Below are positions 8,081 through 15,799 of a stretch of 24,016 nt of DNA, piece by piece. The stretch is from Gammaproteobacteria bacterium. Lineage in GTDB: Bacteria; Pseudomonadota; Gammaproteobacteria; Magnimaribacterales; Magnimaribacteraceae. The position numbers and the translations under genes were made by a program. How positions within the stretch are numbered: the first letter of the stretch is position 1; each line of letters starts with the position of its first letter. The stretch covers positions 1 to 24,016 of the forward strand of contig DTSY01000131.1 in the NCBI GenBank assembly GCA_012965075.1. The letters are read 5' to 3'. The notes beneath the pieces were generated by a model. It was given only the letters and a program-made list of their open reading frames with translations, was not told where the DNA came from and made no database searches.

Positions 8081-9061
8081 TTATTGAATACGTTTATTTC
8101 TTTGAAAGTGTGGGAGTTCAGTGAAAGAACCCCAGTGCAACCAAATAAATTCACCTCTTCCGATAAGGTTTTCCTTTGAAAAATAGCCCCAGGCTCTACT
8201 GTCCAAACTGTTGTCTCTATTGTCACCGATTACTAAATATTTATTGGGAGGCACATCCCAGACAAAATTTTCATATTCAGAAATTCCTAAAGTTCTCACA
8301 ATGTGGTCAATATCATCGATGGTTTCCAAATAAAGGCTTTCTTCACTACTCTTATCCAAAAGTTCCTGCTTAACTTTATTTCCATTTATAAAAAGCTCAT
8401 ATCCTTTTATTTCAATTCTGTCCCCTGGAAGTCCGATTACTCTTTTAATGTACTTAATTCCCAAGGTAGTGCATCTAGCTTCTTGTAGTGAAAGAAATCT
8501 ACTTAAGAAAATTTGGCTGTCTCGGATTGACATAGATGATAGCTCTGGCCTAGCTTCTTCAGGCGTTGAATCACACAAAGAATGAGGCGGTATAAATACT
8601 GCAACCTCACCCCTTTTTGGCTCTTTTCCTTTAGAAACTAACTTATTTATTGCTGGTAGCCTTAATCCATAAGCAAATTTATTAACTAGCACAAAGTCTC
8701 CTACTTGCAATCCCGGCTCCATGGAGCTTGAAGGAATTTGGTAAGGTTCATAAGCAAAAGATCTAATGCACAAAATTACAAGTAAAATCCAAAAATAAGA
8801 TCCACTCTCTGAGATTAAACTTTTCAGTTTAAGAATTAACCCCATAATCCAAGATAACCCAGCAACAAGAGTTGCTATGGACAGAACTAATCCAAAATCT
8901 AAATTTAATTGGAAAACTCTCCAAAGTAATAACAGGACAATGATAAACATTGCCCCACTAGCTATCTGGGTACCAATCTTATTTGTGTTGATAGTAGAAA
9001 AAATCCAAGCAGAATAGCTTATAAAACCTGAAATTATTAGAAGTATTAGTATCTGATCCAT
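8081..9061 (-). CDS. lepB: Signal peptidase I (LepB)
   Basis: LepB removes signal peptides from secreted proteins at the periplasmic face of the inner membrane through a Ser/Lys dyad. The 326-aa product (E. coli 324) has hydrophobic N-terminal segments near residues 3-20, 34-51, 57-78 and 88-102, then box B IPSSSMEPGLQVGD with catalytic Ser113, box D KYIKRVIGLPGDRIE with general base Lys206, and box E GDNRDNSLDSRAWG near the C-terminus. The Ser-to-Lys interval is 93 residues, against 55 in E. coli (Ser91, Lys146); the extra stretch, about residues 160-200, is rich in Ser/Arg/Glu and holds Cys163 and Cys197. The gene sits between lepA and rnc, as in most gammaproteobacteria. Confidence 0.96.
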   Translation of the reverse strand: MDQILILLIISGFISYSAWIFSTINTNKIGTQIASGAMFIIVLLLLWRVFQLNLDFGLVLSIATLVAGLSWIMGLILKLKSLISESGSYFWILLVILCIRSFAYEPYQIPSSSMEPGLQVGDFVLVNKFAYGLRLPAINKLVSKGKEPKRGEVAVFIPPHSLCDSTPEEARPELSSMSIRDSQIFLSRFLSLQEARCTTLGIKYIKRVIGLPGDRIEIKGYELFINGNKVKQELLDKSSEESLYLETIDDIDHIVRTLGISEYENFVWDVPPNKYLVIGDNRDNSLDSRAWGYFSKENLIGRGEFIWLHWGSFTELPHFQRNKRIQ

Positions 9062-9086
9062 ATCTTATAGTTAATGGGATTCCATC

Positions 9087-10871
9087 TCAGTCATTTACCC
9101 TTAAAACTGTAAGAAATGCTTCTTGCGGCACTTCAACTTTTCCAATCTTTTTCATTCTCTTTTTACCTGCCTTCTGTTTATCCAGAAGCTTCATTTTCCT
9201 GGTAACGTCTCCTCCATAAAGTTTAGCGGTTACATTCTTTCGAAAAGCTTTTATTGTCTGTCTCGAAATTATTTTTCCGCCTATGGCAGCTTGTATAGCA
9301 ACATCGAATTGCTGTCTTGGAATAACTTCTTTGAGGGACTTGGTTAGCTGTCTTGCTTTAGCTTGAGCTGCTAATCTATGAACAATTATTGCTAGGGCGT
9401 CTACTCTATCTCCATTTAAAAGAATATCTAATTTGATCACATCTCCTTTTTCATACCTGTCCAAAGAATAATCTAAAGAGGCATAGCCTTTGCTGATGGA
9501 CTTAAGCCTATCAAAGAAGTCTATAACTATTTCACTTAAGGGAATGTCATAAACTAATTCGGCTTGACCAGCAATATAACGTAGAGAACATTGTCGTCCC
9601 CTCCTCTCATTACAGAGTGACATTACTGACCCTATAAATTTTTCAGGAACCAGAATATTTGCTTTGGCTATCGGCTCTCTTATTTCCTCTATTTTGTTAG
9701 GTTCAGGTAAAGAACTTGGACTTTCAATTCTTATTTCTTTTCCTTCTTTATCTAATATCCTGTAGGCAACTGTTGGGGCTGTGGTTATAAGATCAACTCC
9801 GTATTCTCTGTTTAATCTTTCAGAGATTATTTCCATATGCAAAGTCCCTAAAAAACCGCAACGAAACCCTGCTCCCAGGGCATCAGAATGCTCAGGTTCG
9901 TAGTGCAAAGAAGCGTCATTAATACATAGTTTTTCAAGTGCCTCTCGAAAAGATTCAAAATCATCAGCACTTTGAGGAAAAAGGGCTGCATACACCTGTG
10001 GATTAATTTCTTTAAATCCAGGAAGTTGTTCCGTATTGGAATTATATTTAATGATTGTATCCCCTACTGGAGCTCCTCTTATTTCTTTTATTGAAGCACA
10101 CACAAATCCTACTTGGCCGGAAGACAATTCATCTAATTCTTTCCTCTTAGGAGTAAACACACCTAACTTATCAATTGAGTGTTTTTCTTTTTTAGAATGT
10201 ACCTCTATCAAATCACCTTTTTTTAGAGACCCATTTACCACTTTAACTAAAGATACCACCCCCAAGTAATTATCAAACCATGAATCTATGATGGAAGCCT
10301 GCAAAGGAGATTTAACATTTATTGAAGCTGAAGGAACTTCTTTAATGACTTTTTCTAAAACTTCTTTGATGCCTATACCCTCTTTCGCACTTATACATGG
10401 GGCTGAAGAAGCATCTATGCCTATAATCTCTTGTATTTCTTTCTTTACTCTCTCTGGATCTGCTTGATCAAGGTCTATTTTATTTAATACAGGAATAATG
10501 TTGAGTCCTTCTTCAATTGCATTAAAACAAGTTGATAAAGTTTGAGCTTCAACTCCCTGCGATGCGTCTACTAACAGAATGGCTCCTTCACAGGCCGATA
10601 AAGACCTTGAAACTTCATAAGCAAAATCTACATGTCCTGGAGTGTCAATTAAATTTAATTGATAAGTTTCACCATTATCAGCCAAATAATTCAAATTGAC
10701 TGTCTGAGCTTTAATTGTAATGCCCCTCTCTTTTTCTAGGTCTAGAGTGTCCAAAACTTGATCTGACATCTCTCGTTTAGTTAAACCGCCACAAAGCTCA
10801 ATTATCCTGTCAGCTAGAGTAGACTTCCCATGATCAATGTGAGCAATAATAGAAAAATTCCTTATATCCAT
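9087..10871 (-). CDS. lepA: Elongation factor 4 (LepA)
   Basis: LepA is a ribosome-associated translational GTPase linked to back-translocation and 30S biogenesis. The 594-aa product (E. coli 599) has G1 AHIDHGKST at residues 10-18, G2 RGITI at 49-53, G3 DTPGHVDF at 76-83 and G4 NKID at 130-133. The EF-G-like domains II, III and V are followed by the LepA-specific C-terminal domain with its basic run KMKLLDKQKAGKKRMKKIG, and the protein ends with VEVPQEAFLTVL. There is no EF-G domain IV, which separates it from FusA. It lies 42 bp after the mucD-type gene and 25 bp before lepB. Confidence 0.98.
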   Translation of the reverse strand: MDIRNFSIIAHIDHGKSTLADRIIELCGGLTKREMSDQVLDTLDLEKERGITIKAQTVNLNYLADNGETYQLNLIDTPGHVDFAYEVSRSLSACEGAILLVDASQGVEAQTLSTCFNAIEEGLNIIPVLNKIDLDQADPERVKKEIQEIIGIDASSAPCISAKEGIGIKEVLEKVIKEVPSASINVKSPLQASIIDSWFDNYLGVVSLVKVVNGSLKKGDLIEVHSKKEKHSIDKLGVFTPKRKELDELSSGQVGFVCASIKEIRGAPVGDTIIKYNSNTEQLPGFKEINPQVYAALFPQSADDFESFREALEKLCINDASLHYEPEHSDALGAGFRCGFLGTLHMEIISERLNREYGVDLITTAPTVAYRILDKEGKEIRIESPSSLPEPNKIEEIREPIAKANILVPEKFIGSVMSLCNERRGRQCSLRYIAGQAELVYDIPLSEIVIDFFDRLKSISKGYASLDYSLDRYEKGDVIKLDILLNGDRVDALAIIVHRLAAQAKARQLTKSLKEVIPRQQFDVAIQAAIGGKIISRQTIKAFRKNVTAKLYGGDVTRKMKLLDKQKAGKKRMKKIGKVEVPQEAFLTVLRVND

Positions 10872-10913
10872 AAGTTTTAAGCGCTTTTTCAGCTTATGAT
10901 GAGCAAAGGTTAA

Positions 10914-12323
10914 CTATTTTGTTAGTTTTAAGCTACGAAATGTTTGTACGCCACCACGTACTAACCCAATCATTGCAACATCTGAGTTTTCTTTAGCTTT
11001 TTCTAATGCGCTGGAAAGATCTCTGCTGTTTCTTATTTTTTGATTAAGTAAGTAGGTAATAATGTCCCCTTTCAGTATGCCTTGCTGAGCTGCTAAGCCC
11101 TCTGGGTTTACTTCGGTAATAAGAACCCCATGGTCAAGCTTCATTTCTCTCCTTTCCTCAAATGTTAGCTCTCTAACTACTACCCCTAAATCGCTAGATT
11201 TATTTCCCTGAGATGAACTGGCTAAGCTTAAATTATCCGGTAGTTTGCCAACTTCTATTTTAATTTTTTTTGTCTTACCTTCGCGTATGACATTAGCTTC
11301 TATTTTCGAGCCAGGTTTTATACTTCCCACTGTCTGCGGAAGATCTCCTGAATACACTATTTCAACTCCGTCAAACTCAACAATCACATCTCTAACTAGT
11401 AATCCAGCTTTCTCTGCTGGGCTATCAGGCATTACTTGACTGACCAAAGCCCCTTTAGGAACAGACATTCCTAGGCTTTTCGCAAAATCACTAGTCACTT
11501 CTTGTATGCTTACACCCAACCAGCCTCTTGCAACTGATCCACCTTCCTTCAGTTGATTAACAATATCCATGGCGTAATCTATCGGGATAGCAAAAGAAAC
11601 CCCCATATAACCTCCAGATCTTGTATAAATCTGTGAATTGATACCCACTACCTTTCCTTCAAGATTGAATAAAGGGCCTCCAGAGTTTCCAGGATTGATA
11701 GCTACATCTGTCTGTATAAAAGGAACATAAGTTGAATCTGATCCGTTGGGAATACTTCTTCCTTTTGCACTAACTATTCCTGCTGTGACAGAAAAATTAA
11801 GCTGAAATGGAGAACCAATAGCGACAACCCATTCCCCCACTTTTAAATCATTAGACTTTCCTATTTTCACTACAGGTAAATTCTCTGCTTCAATCTTTAA
11901 CAAAGCTAAGTCAGACCTTTCGTCTGAACCTATCAGTTCAGCTTTATATTCCCTACGGTCACTTAAGCTCACAATAATTTCATCTGCATCATCCACTACA
12001 TGATTATTAGTTAACAAATATCCATCTTTAGAAATAATAAAACCAGAGCCTCCAGACCTTACCTCTCTTTCTCTTTGGCCTTGGCCTTGTCTAGGCGGTT
12101 CTCCAAAGAATCTTTTGAAGAAATCATCGTAAAAGGGGTCATTATTAAACCCCCTTGAACCATAACCCCTGCTCTTTACTGTCTTGCTACTGCTAATATT
12201 TACAACCGCAGGAGAAGAAACTTCAACAAGTTCAGAAAAGCTTGGTAATTGGTTGTTAGCACTTTGTATGTTTAAAGACACTAAAAGTGTAAACAAAGGA
12301 AATACAGCTAATAATTTACCCAT
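10914..12323 (-). CDS. mucD: Periplasmic Do/DegP-family serine protease, MucD type
   Basis: This is an HtrA-family protease and chaperone for envelope protein quality control. The 469-aa protein starts with a signal peptide (MGKLLAVFPLFTLLVSLNIQSA), then a Gly/Arg/Phe-rich linker (about 50-90), a trypsin-like domain with His108 (TNNHVVD), Asp138 (SDLALLKI) and Ser214 (NPGNSGGPLF), and two PDZ domains (about 245-335 and 375-465). Length and two PDZ domains fit DegP, DegQ and MucD but not DegS. The position after rpoE-rseA matches mucD in the Pseudomonas algU-mucA-mucB-mucC-mucD operon, which is why I use that symbol; mucB and mucC are absent. It starts 16 bp after rseA, so it probably shares the sigma-E autoregulated transcript. 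Confidence 0.93.
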   Translation of the reverse strand: MGKLLAVFPLFTLLVSLNIQSANNQLPSFSELVEVSSPAVVNISSSKTVKSRGYGSRGFNNDPFYDDFFKRFFGEPPRQGQGQREREVRSGGSGFIISKDGYLLTNNHVVDDADEIIVSLSDRREYKAELIGSDERSDLALLKIEAENLPVVKIGKSNDLKVGEWVVAIGSPFQLNFSVTAGIVSAKGRSIPNGSDSTYVPFIQTDVAINPGNSGGPLFNLEGKVVGINSQIYTRSGGYMGVSFAIPIDYAMDIVNQLKEGGSVARGWLGVSIQEVTSDFAKSLGMSVPKGALVSQVMPDSPAEKAGLLVRDVIVEFDGVEIVYSGDLPQTVGSIKPGSKIEANVIREGKTKKIKIEVGKLPDNLSLASSSQGNKSSDLGVVVRELTFEERREMKLDHGVLITEVNPEGLAAQQGILKGDIITYLLNQKIRNSRDLSSALEKAKENSDVAMIGLVRGGVQTFRSLKLTK

Positions 12324-12339
12324 AATATTAAGTTGAAAG

Positions 12340-13047
12340 TTAGTTTAGTTTGTTAAAGGAAAAGTTTGCATTTCTTAAGATTTGAGACTTTTGTTCTGAT
12401 GAAATGTCCCCACTTACGGAAATAATATAAACGCCATTTTTTGTTTCCAAGTAAGCCAGTTTAGGTGCTTGGGCATTCCTTAATTCAGGTAATGCTGTAG
12501 AAGCAGGTGACAAACTAACTCTAAAAGTTTTTCCGTTTGAAGGAAATCTATAATTTGCATAAACCTGACCTTTTTTTCCTGCATTGAGATCTTGTAAAGT
12601 TACATTCATTCCAGTTAGCGCTTTATCCAACACCTGCATAGCTTGAGGACTAGAAATAGCATCAGCAATTTGTTTTGAAGCCTCAGAAGCAAATAGCTCT
12701 TCTGGAGATAAACTTCTATCTATTGAATCAAAGACTCCAAAAGAAAAGACTATTGCTAGGCCTGCTGAGGCTGCAGCAGCCATGGACAAATAAGCCTTAT
12801 TTATAGAAATTGCTTTTTTTGGTTCTTCAATAATTTTACCCAGCTCTCTTGCTACTCTCTTAGAAACATCCCTATCTAAATAACCTAAAGATTTATCTTT
12901 CAGTCCAGATTTAGCTACCTGAAGCTTCATCCAATAATCTCTTAACTCTGGATTAGCTTCAATCTCTTCCAGAACTCTTCTGACTTCGAACTCAGAAAGC
13001 TCTCCATCTACCATTGCAGATATTCTTTCTTTTATTGCTTGATTCAT
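12340..13047 (-). CDS. rseA: Anti-sigma-E factor RseA/MucA-like
   Basis: This is a single-pass inner-membrane protein expected to hold the RpoE sigma factor inactive until envelope stress triggers its proteolysis. The N-terminal cytoplasmic domain (ERISAMVDGELSEFEVRRVL, about residues 7-26) is the classic RseA/MucA anti-sigma start. One hydrophobic segment at about 86-106, rich in Ala, would span the membrane. The periplasmic part is about 125 aa and ends with a segment (GVYIISVSGDISSEQKSQIL) reminiscent of the end of RseB/MucB proteins. Length is 235 aa (E. coli RseA 216). The ATGA overlap with rpoE argues for translational coupling, which balances sigma and anti-sigma. No rseB/mucB gene follows. 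The periplasmic domain is assigned only by topology. Confidence 0.9.
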   Translation of the reverse strand: MNQAIKERISAMVDGELSEFEVRRVLEEIEANPELRDYWMKLQVAKSGLKDKSLGYLDRDVSKRVARELGKIIEEPKKAISINKAYLSMAAAASAGLAIVFSFGVFDSIDRSLSPEELFASEASKQIADAISSPQAMQVLDKALTGMNVTLQDLNAGKKGQVYANYRFPSNGKTFRVSLSPASTALPELRNAQAPKLAYLETKNGVYIISVSGDISSEQKSQILRNANFSFNKLN

Positions 13048-13670
13048 ATTCTTTTTGACCCTTTGATTAATTTAATATTACTATTTAATAAAGGGGAGAT
13101 TTTCTCTTGAATTATTTCTCTACCTCTAAAAATTCTTGATCTTACAGTACCAATCGGACAACCTAGTACTTCAGAAATCTCTTCATAGCTAAGTCCTTCA
13201 AATTCTCTTAAAGATACTGCTGTCCTGATATCTTCAGGAAGGTTACTTAAAGATTCAAAAATTACTTCCCTCAAATTGTTAGCTTGTAGTATCTCTTCAG
13301 GTGAACTTCCTCCAGGTATATCAAAAATATCTATCTCTTCTGAAGACAATATTTCTGATTCTAAGAGCTCTTTTTTTCTTTTTTTAGAAATTAAATAATT
13401 CTTTGAAGTGTTGGAGGTTATTCTATAAAGCCAAGTATAAAAAGCGCTTTCTTCTCTAAAAGAATCTAATGATTTGTAGGCTTTTATGAATGATTCTTGG
13501 GCAACATCCTCAGCTGTTTGGATGTCTTTTACGAATTTCATAGCTAATCCTATAATCCGAGATTGATATTTAAGAACTAAGAGATCAAAGGCCTTATAAT
13601 CGCCCCTTTTAGCTCTTCTAACTAGGATTAGATCTTTATCCTTATTGCTCTTTTTCACTTCAGCATTCAT
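13044..13670 (-). CDS. rpoE: Extracytoplasmic-function sigma factor RpoE (AlgU)
   Basis: This group-4 sigma factor directs RNA polymerase to envelope-stress promoters. The 208-aa product (E. coli 191) has region 2 at about residues 25-95, including DVAQESFIKAYKSLDSFR (about 55-72, core binding and -10 recognition), and region 4 at about 140-190, with the helix-turn-helix LSYEEISEVLGCPIGTVRSRI recognising the -35. N- and C-terminal tails are slightly longer than in E. coli. The following rseA gene overlaps by 4 bp. A promoter of its own type lies immediately upstream, implying positive autoregulation. Confidence 0.97.
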   Translation of the reverse strand: MNAEVKKSNKDKDLILVRRAKRGDYKAFDLLVLKYQSRIIGLAMKFVKDIQTAEDVAQESFIKAYKSLDSFREESAFYTWLYRITSNTSKNYLISKKRKKELLESEILSSEEIDIFDIPGGSSPEEILQANNLREVIFESLSNLPEDIRTAVSLREFEGLSYEEISEVLGCPIGTVRSRIFRGREIIQEKISPLLNSNIKLIKGSKRI

Positions 13671-13683
13671 ATCTTTTAATCAA

Positions 13684-13711
13684 GTAGACTTGAAAATAAT
13701 CAAAAAGTTCT
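13684..13711 (-). promoter_or_regulatory. Candidate sigma-E autoregulatory promoter of rpoE
   Basis: On the minus strand AGAACTT (13711-13705) is followed after exactly 16 bp by TCTAC (13688-13684). This fits the known sigma-E pattern GGAACTT-N16-TCTGA/TCTAA with one mismatch in the -35 heptamer and one or two in the -10, and A/T-rich DNA precedes the -35 as is usual for this class. Transcription would begin near 13678, about 7 nt before the rpoE ATG. The location directly before rpoE raises the prior considerably. Confidence 0.7.
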
Positions 13712-13727
13712 ACAATTTTATAATTTT

Positions 13728-14654
13728 TTAGTCTCTTAAAGCCAACACAAGACCTCCTCTAAGCCCAAGATTAAGGTCTTTAATTAAAAAGATAGGGATT
13801 GTAACTAGTAATTCTTGCATTGTGGAGCTGTTTTCAAAATCAGCTCTAAAAGACTCTAATTCTTCAGGTTGTAAAAGACTATTTACGATTGAACCAGAAA
13901 AATACACTCCAGAAGTTGCGCCCCAAATAAGAGCTATGTATTTCGCATAAGTTGCCAGTAAGTAAAGCATAAGTTTTCTGGTTTTAAAGCAGTCTGAATC
14001 AACCTTATTAACTAATATTTCTTCATTGCTGTATCCAGAATTTTTTGAATTACTAAAACATTTATAGATATAGTTAACTCCCTTACCAGACATCAGGTCT
14101 TCAAAAGTTGGATTTCTTCCTCTGTCTTGCTTAAATTTTTTTAGTATCTCATTTATATCTTGGGAATCAGGAGGGATGTTCAGATGACCCCCCTCTGTAA
14201 AAATTATCTGCTTATCAACTATTCCTGCAAGTCCTAAACCTGACCCGGGGGAGATTAATACTTTAGAACCTTTTTTTTCTTCTTCGATTTCTCCTATTCT
14301 TAGAACTTCTTCATCACCTAAATCTTCTAGCGCGTAAGCCTGAAGCTCTAGGTCGTTTATAACCTTAAGGCCTTTTGAAAAAATCTTATCTTTTAATGTT
14401 CTCTGATTAAACATGATATTGTTATTTGTAAATCTTACTTCTTCTCCTAATACTGGGGCTGCAACCCCAATTATGCCTCTAGTAGCTTTTTGCTTAATTT
14501 CTTCAAAATAAGCTTCAAATAAATAATCTACTGTAGAAAAGTCAGTCAGGAGGTATTCTTTTAATTCTATAAGAGTGGTCCCGTCCCTAGTTAAGGCAAT
14601 TCGAGCATTAGTAGCTCCCAGTTCAGCTATCAAAATACAATTACTTTCTTTCAT
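13728..14654 (-). CDS. glk: Glucokinase, proteobacterial Glk family
   Basis: Glk phosphorylates glucose with ATP at the entry to glycolysis or the Entner-Doudoroff route. The 308-aa product (E. coli 321) aligns along its length with E. coli Glk: the phosphate loop GATNARIAL at residues 13-21, VIND with catalytic Asp101, SPGSGLGLAGIV at 135-146, EGGHLNIPP with Glu154 and His157, Glu185 before the LMSGKGVNYIY segment, and GVYFSGSIV near 265. The usual GDxGGTNAR start reads AELGATNAR, so an acidic residue is kept but two positions differ. It overlaps sdhE by 14 bp and lies 57 bp before rpoE, a slot occupied by nadB in Pseudomonas. The glucose-contacting residues argue that it is an active sugar kinase; glucose specificity is by family. 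Confidence 0.9.
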   Translation of the reverse strand: MKESNCILIAELGATNARIALTRDGTTLIELKEYLLTDFSTVDYLFEAYFEEIKQKATRGIIGVAAPVLGEEVRFTNNNIMFNQRTLKDKIFSKGLKVINDLELQAYALEDLGDEEVLRIGEIEEEKKGSKVLISPGSGLGLAGIVDKQIIFTEGGHLNIPPDSQDINEILKKFKQDRGRNPTFEDLMSGKGVNYIYKCFSNSKNSGYSNEEILVNKVDSDCFKTRKLMLYLLATYAKYIALIWGATSGVYFSGSIVNSLLQPEELESFRADFENSSTMQELLVTIPIFLIKDLNLGLRGGLVLALRD

Positions 14655-14895
14655 GTTTCAAATAATCCTTAACTTGAATGACTATGTTATTAAACTCTCT
14701 TGGAGTTGGCTTTTCATTTATTATCCAATCCATCAGATCAACATCATTGTTGTCTAGTAATTCGAGAAAAGAAACTTTATCCTCCTGGTTTAATTCTGAA
14801 AACCTCTCTTCAACAAAAGGTGTAAATACAAGATCCAACTCCTGCAAACCCCTTCGGGAAAGAAAATAAGCCTTTTTGTATAAATTTGAATCCAC
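14641..14895 (-). CDS. sdhE: Succinate dehydrogenase flavin assembly factor SdhE
   Basis: SdhE (YgfY/CptB) helps attach FAD covalently to the SdhA subunit of succinate dehydrogenase. The 84-aa protein (E. coli 88) contains the diagnostic SRRGLQELD (RGxxE motif) at about residues 13-21 and the helical continuation FLELLDNNDVDLMDWII, all aligning with E. coli without gaps near the N-terminus. The start is GTG 14895; no ATG is available and the alignment fits. It is divergent from ygfZ with only 28 bp between start codons, an arrangement that also exists, with more spacing, in E. coli. Its end overlaps the start of glk. Confidence 0.95.
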   Translation of the reverse strand: MDSNLYKKAYFLSRRGLQELDLVFTPFVEERFSELNQEDKVSFLELLDNNDVDLMDWIINEKPTPREFNNIVIQVKDYLKHERK

Positions 14896-14903
14896 TGTAG
14901 GTT

Positions 14904-14910
14904 TATAATA
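14904..14910. promoter_or_regulatory. Two-way -10 element between sdhE and ygfZ
   Basis: On the plus strand TATAAT (14904-14909) is a perfect -10 pointing at ygfZ; on the minus strand TATTAT (14910-14905), 5 of 6, points at sdhE. Predicted starts are near 14916 (about 8 nt before the ygfZ ATG) and 14898 (about 3 nt before the sdhE GTG). No good -35 stands at 16-18 bp on either side. Assigned by reading only. Confidence 0.45.
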
Positions 14911-14923
14911 GTTTAGGTCTGGT

Positions 14924-15799
14924 ATGGATAAAAATAAAATTACAGACCTTAATCATTTAAGTGTTTTAGAAATTAATGGCGAAGGAGCATTCGATCTGCT
15001 CCAAGGTCAAATTACCTGTGATGTAAATAAGGTTAACTCAAATAATAGCTGTTTGGGAGCATTGTGTAATGCTAAAGGGAGAATAATCAGCTCCTTCATC
15101 CTTTGTCTATTGGAGAAAGGTTCTTATGGTCTTATCGGCCATCATGAAACCTTGAAAAAGACAGAAGAAGAGTTACAAAAATATAGCCCTTTTTATAAGG
15201 TAGAGATAAATGAGAACCTGTCGTTTTCTTTCTTTGGCGTAAACAAAAAAATATTTGAGAATACATATAACAAAAAAATTCTTAATCCAGACAATACTAT
15301 TGAAATTAAGGGTTCTACCTTTATAAGTTACCTAGGTAAAAAGTTCCTATTGGCCTTTTGTAATAAAGAGGGGTTGTCTGAATTTGAAAACCTATTTGAG
15401 CTTGACACTAATAGAGTTGATTGGAAACTCGATGAAATTCTTTGTCAAAATGTAGAAATATCTGAAGAAAACTCAGGTAAATATACTCCTCATGAACTTA
15501 ATTATGACGTAAATAATAGAATTGACTTTGACAAGGGCTGTTACACAGGCCAGGAAGTTGTTGCAAGAATGCATTATCGTGGCAAAAACCTCCCTCGCTT
15601 AAACTTAGCAGAAACTCCTGACTTAAATATCACTGAAAACATGACGCTTACTGATCAAGAAGATAAGAAAATAGGAAAACTAGTAAAAGTTGTTAATTTA
15701 GACAAAAAAAGTGTCTGCCTTGTCAGTGCAAAAGAAAAAAATTATGTTGGAGGGCCTTTTAAGATAAGAGAAACTAACTCCGTATTAAGTATTAACTGA
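14924..15799 (+). CDS. ygfZ: Folate-binding protein YgfZ
   Basis: YgfZ is a tetrahydrofolate-binding relative of the T-protein of the glycine cleavage system that supports repair or assembly of certain Fe-S proteins, including the tRNA methylthiotransferase MiaB. The 291-aa product (E. coli 326) has an N-terminal GcvT-like start (LSVLEINGEGAFDLLQGQITCDV, about residues 12-34 in parts), the short NAKGRI segment near 49-54, and the family signature DKGCYTGQEVVAR at 203-215 with the essential Cys206. The somewhat short length reflects a smaller middle region. It is divergent from sdhE and overlaps ung by 15 bp tail-to-tail. The ATG has no Shine-Dalgarno sequence and a very short predicted leader. 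Confidence 0.94.
   Translation: MDKNKITDLNHLSVLEINGEGAFDLLQGQITCDVNKVNSNNSCLGALCNAKGRIISSFILCLLEKGSYGLIGHHETLKKTEEELQKYSPFYKVEINENLSFSFFGVNKKIFENTYNKKILNPDNTIEIKGSTFISYLGKKFLLAFCNKEGLSEFENLFELDTNRVDWKLDEILCQNVEISEENSGKYTPHELNYDVNNRIDFDKGCYTGQEVVARMHYRGKNLPRLNLAETPDLNITENMTLTDQEDKKIGKLVKVVNLDKKSVCLVSAKEKNYVGGPFKIRETNSVLSIN

Noticed and set aside
8074..8226. 51-codon N-terminal extension of the rnc frame
   Set aside because: It lies inside the conserved 3' end of lepB (box E and following residues) and has no RNase III similarity; GTG 8073 gives a normal-length protein.
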